The notes under the pieces were generated by a model. That model was not told the origin of the DNA and did no database searches. It was given only the letters and a program-made list of their open reading frames with translations. From an uncultured Bacteroidales bacterium (lineage in GTDB: Bacteria; Bacteroidota; Bacteroidia; Bacteroidales; Muribaculaceae), in the NCBI GenBank assembly GCA_900539915.1, contig UQDU01000039.1, positions 1 to 20,350 of the forward strand: a stretch of 20,350 nt of DNA, in the 5' to 3' direction. Within the stretch, counting starts at the first letter, position 1; each line of letters starts with the position of its first letter. Position numbers and translations under genes: made by a program. Of the stretch, positions 8,430-15,428 are shown one piece after another.

Positions 8430-8460
8430 CAAAGTTAGCAGTTTTCCTCACAAATTCAAA
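8430..8460 (-). promoter_or_regulatory. Full Bacteroidota promoter before the pseudokinase operon
   Basis: On the minus strand TTTG (8460-8457), a 19-nt spacer and TAACTTTG (8437-8430) match the primary sigma factor (SigA/sigma-ABfr type) consensus exactly in both boxes and spacing. Transcription should begin around 8423, giving a leader of about 33 nt before the ATG at 8390. It probably drives pseudokinase, acetyltransferase and cytidine deaminase, and perhaps more. Confidence 0.8.
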
Positions 8461-8536
8461 ACCCCAGCCACTCCGACAGCCTGTCAGCCAAAGCATAGCC
8501 AGATTTCTTACTGAAAGACTGACGGAATATCAATTC

Positions 8537-9610
8537 TCACGGATAAGAGATGATGATGACCTCCTTGGATTTACAGTCACTAAGCACATACTTCACATCC
8601 TGAGAATAATATATCTCGTTTTTACGACCCCGGCTTCGCAGCAGAGACTCCAGAGATTCTATGGACGGTATGCCATTCGAACGATACGAGAACACCAATA
8701 TGCTGTCTCTGAAATTATCAATAAGTCCATTGAATCCATTGATTATATTGGACTTGTCATTCCATACCGAATAGTGACGTTTCAGCCTGTGATGCTTACT
8801 GTTAAAATCAATGATGTCTGCCCACTTGTCATAATCTACAAGACCATTTAAAAAATGGTAAAAATCGGCATAGTCCACCCCGACCCCCTTTTCATTGAGA
8901 TATGGAGTATCAATATAAACCAAATCATATTGGTTAGGGATAGTCTGTGCGTCCATATTTAGAGCCATACAATCTTCTCCATTATCAAATACAGCTCTAT
9001 TTGCCTCCTCTACAAAAGAACGGAAATGAGTCTCAAAGGGGGTATCCCATGTCTTCTTGTTTCCAAACGAGCGCCGAACATCTGTCATCCTCACATAAAG
9101 ATTTTTCCTGTGGAACAGGTTGTATGGCCGTTTTATAATACATGACTGAAACAAGGCAAACCAAGCGACAGCCCGCTTATATTCATCATCCATTACAGAA
9201 ATATTATAACGAACCACATCCAACCAGTGGTTTTCCTCGTCGGTATAATATATCTCTCGAAAATTATCCGCTATAAATGTCGGATAATCCACTTCCGGAT
9301 GCTCTGTCAGTATGTAATCCACCTCATCAGTCCCCAGTATATGCGACTTGTTCTCTATTATAGCTTTACCTATAATAGTATTAAAGGGTAATATATCATT
9401 ATAAGTGACCGATTTACCTTTATCTTTAAGTTTATAAGCGATACTCCCAGTACCTCCAAATGCATCCAGAGCCGTATGGAATGGAATATCTGATATCTTA
9501 TGCCATATCCAATCTGCAAATTTCGCCTTACTGCCCTGGTACCTGGTGGATGGAAACAGATTACGACATTGTATTTCCGATTCAGGGAAAAGAGAGTACT
9601 GCATAATCAA
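8537..9610 (-). CDS. D12-class DNA adenine-N6 methyltransferase of an EcoRV-like R-M system
   Basis: A 357-aa modification enzyme expected to methylate adenine in the recognition site of the adjacent nuclease, most likely GATATC. Seen: motif X RYQGSKAKF at 23-31; the AdoMet-binding motif I DAFGGTGS at 49-56; YND at 70-72 as the motif II acidic region; and motif IV IDTPY at 233-237. Motif IV is DTPY where the family usually has DPPY. The motif order (X, I, IV) is that of the Dam/D12 class to which M.EcoRV also belongs. The ATG overlaps the nuclease stop codon (ATGA, 9610-9607), implying translational coupling; a second ATG two codons in is possible. The gene is AT-rich (16 G/C in 60 at 9361-9420) compared with neighbours, pointing to horizontal acquisition. 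Confidence 0.92.
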   Translation of the reverse strand: MIMQYSLFPESEIQCRNLFPSTRYQGSKAKFADWIWHKISDIPFHTALDAFGGTGSIAYKLKDKGKSVTYNDILPFNTIIGKAIIENKSHILGTDEVDYILTEHPEVDYPTFIADNFREIYYTDEENHWLDVVRYNISVMDDEYKRAVAWFALFQSCIIKRPYNLFHRKNLYVRMTDVRRSFGNKKTWDTPFETHFRSFVEEANRAVFDNGEDCMALNMDAQTIPNQYDLVYIDTPYLNEKGVGVDYADFYHFLNGLVDYDKWADIIDFNSKHHRLKRHYSVWNDKSNIINGFNGLIDNFRDSILVFSYRSNGIPSIESLESLLRSRGRKNEIYYSQDVKYVLSDCKSKEVIIISYP

Positions 9611-10383
9611 TGTAAATTCCTAAAACGTTTATAACTATCTAAATTATGGTAATATGGAGCCATTAACTCTGCATTACGGGCCATGTCTGCCGTCAGATAA
9701 TTCATCCAGTAATCGTCAAACACATCTTCTCCTAAGATTGAGAATGGGCCGTTGCCATTGATTAAGTCATCAATGCGTGAAACTGAGCCTATATTTTTTG
9801 TATTCCCACTACCAGGCCTGTCGGATGCGATTCTCCATTTCTCTTGTACAAAAAATACTATGTCTTTTACTACAGACTGTATTTTATCCAGTTCGTCCAA
9901 AGAGTATGTTTCAAACTTATCTATAATATCACTCTCCGTATAGATAATCCCCAACACAATATGAGCCTTGTACGATTCATATGGATGTGTCACATTCTTG
10001 GTGCTATGGCGATTCCTAAAATACCCCGTGAAGGCACCAAGAGTCATGCCGTTGATTCGTCCTTCACCTTTACGATAGCTACTTTTGATATCAACAGCAT
10101 ATAAATTCCCGTCACTGTCTCTGAATGTAACATCGGGATAATAATTCTGTTCCCTTGTCAATTCTAATTCAAGCCCGTTGTCCTGAGCGAACTTGTACAA
10201 CAATGGGAATATACATATTTCAATTATCTTAGATACGACTTTCGTGTCGTTGGATATCGTATAGACCTGCTTGTAGATATCAACAAAACCTTTTACTACC
10301 CATTGTCCATTACTGGTTGACACACATGGTCCAAAAGTAGACACTGCGGTTCTTAGCTTGTTTATGAATTCGTCCTTCGTCAT
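9607..10383 (-). CDS. Type II restriction endonuclease, EcoRV family (predicted GATATC)
   Basis: A 258-aa homologue of EcoRV, judged from remembered family sequence. Active site: YPDVTF gives D84, and VDIK gives D98 and K100, the PD...(D)xK catalytic set matching EcoRV D74, D90 and K92. E55 in KIIEICIFPL corresponds to EcoRV E45. Recognition: SGNTKNIGS (192-200) closely matches the EcoRV recognition loop (GSGNTTNIGS), and FRNRHSTKNVTHPYESYKAHIVLG aligns with the central region of EcoRV. Length is close to EcoRV (about 245 aa). This supports a homodimeric, blunt-cutting enzyme with the same or a near-identical site. The gene precedes the methyltransferase in a 4-nt-overlapping operon and no controller protein is encoded nearby. 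It is AT-rich compared with the chromosome. Start chosen because a TAAATTTG promoter box lies 4 nt upstream. Confidence 0.9.
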   Translation of the reverse strand: MTKDEFINKLRTAVSTFGPCVSTSNGQWVVKGFVDIYKQVYTISNDTKVVSKIIEICIFPLLYKFAQDNGLELELTREQNYYPDVTFRDSDGNLYAVDIKSSYRKGEGRINGMTLGAFTGYFRNRHSTKNVTHPYESYKAHIVLGIIYTESDIIDKFETYSLDELDKIQSVVKDIVFFVQEKWRIASDRPGSGNTKNIGSVSRIDDLINGNGPFSILGEDVFDDYWMNYLTADMARNAELMAPYYHNLDSYKRFRNLH

Positions 10384-10387
10384 AATG

Positions 10388-10419
10388 CAAATTTATAAAA
10401 TATATCATTGACGAACAAT
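10388..10419 (-). promoter_or_regulatory. Probable promoter of the restriction-modification operon
   Basis: On the minus strand ATTG (10419-10416, three of four consensus bases), a 20-nt spacer and TAAATTTG (10395-10388, full TAnnTTTG match). It ends 4 nt before the nuclease ATG at 10383, so the mRNA would be leaderless or almost so. Confidence 0.55.
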
Positions 10420-10427
10420 ATATGGCC

Positions 10428-10444
10428 GTATCACGGTGTGATAC
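10428..10444. promoter_or_regulatory. 17-nt inverted repeat upstream of the R-M promoter
   Basis: GTATCAC, three bases (GGT), GTGATAC: a perfect 7-bp dyad. Its nearer edge is 8 nt upstream of the -33-like box of the R-M operon. The symmetry and position fit a dimeric regulator's operator, but no regulator gene is present in the unit. Confidence 0.4.
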
Positions 10445-10470
10445 ATTTCATACTAAGACATAAATGAGAC

Positions 10471-10511
10471 ATAATAGAAACCGCGGTTTCCGAAACCACC
10501 GTTTCTATTAT
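10471..10511. repeat. 41-nt palindrome containing tandem 14-nt palindromic repeats
   Basis: The outer arms ATAATAGAAAC (10471-10481) and GTTTCTATTAT (10501-10511) are perfect inverted repeats. Inside are two 14-mers in direct repeat with a 1-nt gap: GAAACCGCGGTTTC (10477-10490, a perfect palindrome) and GAAACCACCGTTTC (10492-10505), 12 of 14 identical. The centre GGTTTC-C-GAAACC is again palindromic. It lies between divergent genes (R-M operon to the left, outer membrane protein to the right), where a terminator is not expected, so an operator pair or a relic of the insertion is more likely. Confidence 0.65.
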
Positions 10512-10628
10512 TCCGGCAACCATATCATATGAAGCAGAACTAATGGACTTGACAAAACAGTGGAAATTCAGACCACACATCACGCAATTTAAACCATGAG
10601 GCACGGCAATCCGTTATGCGTTTTTTGC

Positions 10629-10636
10629 TAACTTTG
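10629..10636 (+). promoter_or_regulatory. Bacteroidota -7 box (TAACTTTG) before the outer membrane protein gene
   Basis: An exact TAnnTTTG match within TTTTTGCTAACTTTGC (10622-10637), a 16-mer repeated exactly at 15360-15375. The box ends 5 nt before the ATG at 10642. No clear -33 box was found. If the ATG at 10666 is used instead, the leader would be of more usual length. Confidence 0.55.
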
Positions 10637-10641
10637 CCGAC

Positions 10642-11847
10642 ATGATTAGAGTAATTACAGCTTCCATGAGGAGATTGGCCGCAGCAATGCTGGCGGTGTG
10701 TCCGTTATGGGCAACAGGCCAGGAAGTGCAGCCTCAGCCGGAAATTCCGGCCGATAGCATCGCTGCGACCTCTGATTCGCTTCCCAAGAAGAAAAACATC
10801 ATCGAACGCATAAAGGCATATTTCGACGACTCCAACAAGCCAAAGAAAGATCCAAAGGCATTTGACATAGGTGTCATCGGCGGCCCATATTACTCCAATG
10901 AAATCAAACTCGCCCTCGGAATCGTAGCCACCGGCTCATACTGCCTCGGCGAGCCGGACTCACTCATACCACGTTCGTTCGTGGCCATAAAGGGCAAAAT
11001 ATCCACATCGGGATTTGTGGAGGTAGGCCTTGAGGGCACAAACATATTCCCCCACGACCGTTTCCGCATCAATTACCTGCTCGACTACTACTACCGCCCC
11101 ACCGACTACTGGGGCATAGGCTATGAGCGTGCCGTCGATGATGACTATAAATCGAAATTCAACGAAATACACTTCGCTTCGCGCATTGACGGACTCGTGC
11201 GCATCGGCCGCCACATATTCGTAGGCCCTGGACTGCTCTTTTCGCGCGTCAAGGCTACCAATATCACCGATGAAGCGGTATGGGCCGACCAGCCGCAACG
11301 GGTGACTTCGTTTGGCATAGGCGTATCGGGCATGTTTGACACACGCGACAACCTGACGGCCCCGACACGCGGCGTGACCGTGGAATTCGAGCAGCAGTTC
11401 TACCCTCGATTCATGGGCAATACATCACACTCGTTCAGCTCCTCCTCACTGACTGCCCGCGCCTACCAGAAAGTATGGAAAGGAGGTATCATAGCCGAGC
11501 GCATACACGGACGCTTTGCCTATGGCAATGTGCCGTGGAACATGCTCTCAACCCTCGGAGGCAGCAACAACCTGCGCGGATACTACGAGGGCCAGTACCG
11601 TGACAAATGCGAGATGGACCTGACCGTAGAGCTGCGCCAGCATGTATGGAGGCGCAACAGCATAGTGGTGTGGGGCGGCGTCGGAGCCATAGCCCCCGAC
11701 CTCGGCAGCTTCCGCCTGAGCCAGGCGCTACCCAATGTTGGCATAGGATACCGTTGGGAATTCAAGCGACACTCCAACGTCCGCATCGACATCGGCTTCG
11801 GTAAACACTGCAAAGGCTTCGTATTCGGTATCAACGAAGCCTTCTGA
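10642..11847 (+). CDS. BamA/TamA (Omp85) family outer membrane barrel protein without POTRA domains
   Basis: A 401-aa exported protein. The N-terminus is a signal peptide (basic start, then LAAAMLAVCPLWATG, ending near residue 26), followed by a Pro- and Lys-rich linker to about 72 and then beta-barrel sequence. Omp85 hallmarks: DTRDNLTAPTRG at 233-244 and LRGYYEGQYRDK at 311-322, the conserved LRGY element of the barrel lumen. The protein ends in Phe, the usual outer membrane sorting residue. POTRA repeats are absent, so it is not BamA itself; small Omp85 members of this kind are common in Bacteroidota and of unknown role. M9 (10666) is an alternative start that also gives a good signal peptide. 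It is transcribed divergently from the R-M unit and convergently with the AlbA_2 gene, 24 nt away. Confidence 0.87.
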   Translation: MIRVITASMRRLAAAMLAVCPLWATGQEVQPQPEIPADSIAATSDSLPKKKNIIERIKAYFDDSNKPKKDPKAFDIGVIGGPYYSNEIKLALGIVATGSYCLGEPDSLIPRSFVAIKGKISTSGFVEVGLEGTNIFPHDRFRINYLLDYYYRPTDYWGIGYERAVDDDYKSKFNEIHFASRIDGLVRIGRHIFVGPGLLFSRVKATNITDEAVWADQPQRVTSFGIGVSGMFDTRDNLTAPTRGVTVEFEQQFYPRFMGNTSHSFSSSSLTARAYQKVWKGGIIAERIHGRFAYGNVPWNMLSTLGGSNNLRGYYEGQYRDKCEMDLTVELRQHVWRRNSIVVWGGVGAIAPDLGSFRLSQALPNVGIGYRWEFKRHSNVRIDIGFGKHCKGFVFGINEAF

Positions 11848-11871
11848 CCACGAGCCTGAGAGCGGCATTGA

Positions 11872-14800
11872 TTACGACTTGAAACGCTGCTGACGTTTGG
11901 CAGCGTATTTCTCTATCTCGCCCTTGGCCTTGAGCGGCACGGTAGAGCTTTTGTCACGTATGAATATCTTGCCGTCAATCATAGGCACGACGCCCGGGAA
12001 GGGAGTTACCGTAATCTGGAGTATGTCACGGCTGTTTCGGCTCTCCCACTTATAACTGATAAACTGGTTAAGCGAATAGCCGTCATATAGCAGACCTATG
12101 TTGCGGCGGAGGTCATCCATCAATTTGAGTTCAAACAGGTCATGGATTTTACGTGAATCGTACTTGTCACTGCCATGCGCCAGATATACGAAGTCCTCAT
12201 TTAACCCTATCGGCACCTTCATATCGTTCACTCCGAGATACACGGTGCCTCCGTCGGCATTGAGCATACCGTCGATTATTTCGGCAATCTCGCGTCCCTG
12301 GGCCTTCTCGTCGGCTCTCATCTTGTTGCCGGCCGGGAATATCAGCGATGTCTTGTATTCATGCAGCTGGTCTTCATCATTGTCAAGCGTTTCGGCATAT
12401 TGCTGTGACGGTCTGAGACCCACAAGCTGGAATATCTCGCTGCGGAGATCGCGACGCACTCCGCGCACACCGTAACGCGACACTATGTTATAAGCCTCTA
12501 TCAGACTCCGCAGACGCTCAAGCTCCGGGCTGCAATCTTCGGTCAGGCTATCTTTCAGCGGCTTGTCAGACTCCATGCATGCCAGCAGGTTAAGCGTCTG
12601 GAGCATCTGCACCAGATCTCTGTCATTATTTGCGCCCTTTGTTTTTGATGTGCGCCGTTCCAAATCCTGCAGGCTTGTCACATCCACCCTGCCGGCCACG
12701 GCAAATGAATCCAGCAATACCAGAGCCGCGAGTTTCAGCGAGATAATATCATCGGCCCCGTCGCCGAGCAGCGACAGCTGCCTCGCATAAGCCAGATAAT
12801 CATAGCTTATGCCTATCTCCTTACGCTTCAGATAAGACACCGTTTCAAAGAATCGTGACAACGGCTGCACCTCATCCTGATAGAGCAGCTCCATATCTCC
12901 CGATTCCTCGGCTTCGGGAGAACACTCCTCCACGTCGCCCCACGTAAGACCGGGTACATCCTCTTCCGCAATATTGAATAGCAGCTCCTCAAAGGATTCC
13001 TCGACATAGCCCTGGACTTCCTCGGCTGACCACTCGATCACCTCATTATCCGTAGCATAACAGTTGATATACAGTTTGTCCTCGCTTAAACGCGGCTTGA
13101 TATTGTCGACTTTCACATTGACCACGCTGTTGAAGCTCACTTCAATATTACCGGTGTTATGGAAAAGTGCCGGATAATAAGATTCGGTCAGTATGAAGTA
13201 GATATTACCCGAGCCAGGGACTTTACCGGTGACAATCGCCTGAAGTGTGCTTTCCTGGTCATAATCTTCCTGTGCACGGCTAAGATAATACTGGAGAGTC
13301 TTATCTATCAATGACAGCTCGATGCTATCAGACGCAGCGGTGTTGATAACCTTGCCACAGAACACCATAGGCTCCCCGTCTCTCATAAACATCTCCAGGG
13401 CTGGGTGCTTGACAAGCAATCGCGCTATATCTTTCAGTCTTATAGAGGCCTTCAATCCGGGATAATCGGCCACCTCGCAATCAAATATGTACTTGTCATA
13501 TGCTGACTGCCCCGTCACCCTGAAATACACCATATCACCCAGGGACACAGTCTGTGTCTTCGGCTTCTTTTTGACGCCACGGCGCACTACCGCCGCGCTC
13601 ATAAGGCCGGCCTCTATTTCTGCCCACACCTCCGGACGGCGCCCCACGGTCTGCGCATCTGCGTTCAGCTTCTTTGACAGCCGGTCATCAAGCATAACAC
13701 CGGCCTCTATGCCCTCCACCGGGTTGAGCGAAACTACCTTCTTGGCATCGCCGTCGCCCAGGGGATTGTAGAGCGTCATCAGATTTCCCTTGACTCTCAG
13801 AGCGGTATTCTTATTCTCAAACATAGAGTTTTTAGGGGAAATATCGTTAGTGGGGTTTGCGAGCCGCGTGGATGTCAGCATATTGACATCAGAGGTATCA
13901 TTCCATCCATACTCCAGCGGCGAAGGCATCTGGGAAGTCAGTGCATAGTAAGCCTTTGTTAGGAGCTGGTCGTTAGGGCAGATGCCGAGCATCGCGGCAT
14001 AGAGGTACATCATGCCCCTATGGCGGCTCCACATGGGAAATTCAAGCCCACGGGTCATAAGCAGTTCCAGAGCTATCGCCTCTATGAGCAACGACAGACG
14101 GTCACGGTTGAACGGGAAAAACCGTCGGGACTCCTTCTCTATAAGGGCTTCCATAAATTCGATTATGCCCGGAGCGTAGTCCTTAGCGAAATGGGGGTCA
14201 GCATGACGGTTACGTATCAGTCCGAATATGCCTCTCATGGCGTCTGTTGACAATTCTATGCCGAGTGAGGAGAATATGCCCAGCAGACCGAACTGGATTT
14301 CAGCACGATATATGGGCTGGTTGTTTTTGAGCTGACTGAATATTTTCTCTACAAATGCATCCTGGCTGCCCCCCTCTATCATCTCTATGGCTTTAATATA
14401 AAGCTCTGCCCTCTGGGCGGTCTTTTCAAGAGACGACTGCGCCGCTACGGCATCCTCGTCCTGAAATTCATGCAGATAGCCCGATGCCTCTATTACCTCT
14501 ACTATTATGTCATAAAAAGCCCTCATCAGATTTGACCGCCGTCCCCGTGTCCACAGAGCCGCAGCATCCATGACCTGATCCAGCAGGTCAAGCAGCCAGT
14601 ATTTATTGCCTCCGCTCTCTTTTTCCTGGGCGGCAATCCATAATGGGGTAGCTTCAAGGGATTTCCACAATCTCATTTTCGTGAATTTTGAGCCCGCGGG
14701 TAATTTCTTGAACTTTGCCTTGTTAAAATCTATCTTTTTTGCTGATTTCGGTTCTTCTATGAATTCGAGTATGATGTCTCCGTCGGAGTCTGATTCAGGG

Positions 14801-15186
14801 TATCTTACCCGAAGGCTGGCACGTTCTGATTTATTGAATTTATGCCCTGCTATAGGCACACGGCTGAAATATACTCCATTTGCATCATCTATTACATTGC
14901 ATACGCTGTTTTGCCCTCGGGTCTGGGATAATATGGTAAATTCATGTATGGAGCCGTTTTCGTAGAGCAGCGGCACGAGTTCACGCTTGACCTGATGGAA
15001 TTTCCCTTTGTAATACCGGCATATCAGCACATCGGGTATATTTACTTCCTGAAATTTAAACGGTGTAATCCTCATCGGATTATCGGTAGGGGAATCGTTT
15101 ACAAGAAACAGGGTCCTCCCCGTCTCCTTACTGACGGTAAAGTCCTTTCGTTCAAAGCGATAAATCTTATTGTCCTGGTAGTTCAT
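11872..15186 (-). CDS. Large multidomain protein with C-terminal AlbA_2 (Schlafen-like) domain
   Basis: A 1104-aa cytoplasmic protein. The C-terminal domain (about 935-1085) has AlbA_2 features: LHEYKTSLIF with E943 and K945, then the helix AQGREIAEIIDGMLNADGG and GTVYLGVND, with a later FIRDKS strand. This fold is related to the Schlafen core and often lies in DNA-binding regulators or nuclease-like proteins. The segment at about 648-711 (QAIVTGKV, GNIYFILTE, NSVVNVKVDNI) reads like an S1/OB-type nucleic-acid-binding barrel, and 546-590 may be another. The N-terminal 130 residues are beta-rich and the middle (about 170-430) is helical and unassigned. The open frame reaches 15234, but a full promoter at 15251-15221 lies inside that extension, so the ATG at 15186 is preferred. 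A helicase or ATPase motif was not seen. Function unknown. Confidence 0.8.
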   Translation of the reverse strand: MNYQDNKIYRFERKDFTVSKETGRTLFLVNDSPTDNPMRITPFKFQEVNIPDVLICRYYKGKFHQVKRELVPLLYENGSIHEFTILSQTRGQNSVCNVIDDANGVYFSRVPIAGHKFNKSERASLRVRYPESDSDGDIILEFIEEPKSAKKIDFNKAKFKKLPAGSKFTKMRLWKSLEATPLWIAAQEKESGGNKYWLLDLLDQVMDAAALWTRGRRSNLMRAFYDIIVEVIEASGYLHEFQDEDAVAAQSSLEKTAQRAELYIKAIEMIEGGSQDAFVEKIFSQLKNNQPIYRAEIQFGLLGIFSSLGIELSTDAMRGIFGLIRNRHADPHFAKDYAPGIIEFMEALIEKESRRFFPFNRDRLSLLIEAIALELLMTRGLEFPMWSRHRGMMYLYAAMLGICPNDQLLTKAYYALTSQMPSPLEYGWNDTSDVNMLTSTRLANPTNDISPKNSMFENKNTALRVKGNLMTLYNPLGDGDAKKVVSLNPVEGIEAGVMLDDRLSKKLNADAQTVGRRPEVWAEIEAGLMSAAVVRRGVKKKPKTQTVSLGDMVYFRVTGQSAYDKYIFDCEVADYPGLKASIRLKDIARLLVKHPALEMFMRDGEPMVFCGKVINTAASDSIELSLIDKTLQYYLSRAQEDYDQESTLQAIVTGKVPGSGNIYFILTESYYPALFHNTGNIEVSFNSVVNVKVDNIKPRLSEDKLYINCYATDNEVIEWSAEEVQGYVEESFEELLFNIAEEDVPGLTWGDVEECSPEAEESGDMELLYQDEVQPLSRFFETVSYLKRKEIGISYDYLAYARQLSLLGDGADDIISLKLAALVLLDSFAVAGRVDVTSLQDLERRTSKTKGANNDRDLVQMLQTLNLLACMESDKPLKDSLTEDCSPELERLRSLIEAYNIVSRYGVRGVRRDLRSEIFQLVGLRPSQQYAETLDNDEDQLHEYKTSLIFPAGNKMRADEKAQGREIAEIIDGMLNADGGTVYLGVNDMKVPIGLNEDFVYLAHGSDKYDSRKIHDLFELKLMDDLRRNIGLLYDGYSLNQFISYKWESRNSRDILQITVTPFPGVVPMIDGKIFIRDKSSTVPLKAKGEIEKYAAKRQQRFKS

Positions 15187-15220
15187 AGAGATAATGTTTA
15201 ATGTTTCTGTTACTTGTCTA

Positions 15221-15251
15221 CAAAAGTACATCAACTTCCGCTACGAGCAAA
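15221..15251 (-). promoter_or_regulatory. Full Bacteroidota promoter of the AlbA_2 gene
   Basis: On the minus strand TTTG (15251-15248), a 19-nt spacer and TACTTTTG (15228-15221). Transcription should start near 15214, giving a leader of about 28 nt to the ATG at 15186 and excluding the longer reading frame start at 15234. Confidence 0.78.
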
Positions 15252-15366
15252 ATAATCAGCCTTGACAATTGATCATACGCGGCATAAATCGGCATTCGGG
15301 CTAATCAGCACAGTTTTATGGAGCTTTCGGATATTATTGCCATCAGCACATTACCCGAATTTTTGC

Positions 15367-15374
15367 TAACTTTG
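15367..15374 (+). promoter_or_regulatory. Bacteroidota -7 box (TAACTTTG) before the phosphoethanolamine transferase gene
   Basis: An exact TAnnTTTG match within the same 16-mer found before the outer membrane protein gene. A start about 7 nt downstream gives a leader of roughly 45-50 nt. Within that leader AGGATGAATCCT (15401-15412) is a short dyad. No clear -33 element was seen. Confidence 0.6.
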
Positions 15375-15428
15375 CGCCCATAAATCAGCTGACTTTACAG
15401 AGGATGAATCCTGACAGATGAGAATTTT

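Noticed and set aside
8475..8485. GACAGCCTGTC dyad as terminator of the R-M operon
   Set aside because: Five-bp arms with a 1-nt centre cannot make a stable hairpin, and the nearest T-run is about 20 nt further on.
15187..15234. N-terminal extension of the AlbA_2 protein frame
   Set aside because: A full promoter (15251-15221) overlaps it, so transcription should begin downstream of that start.
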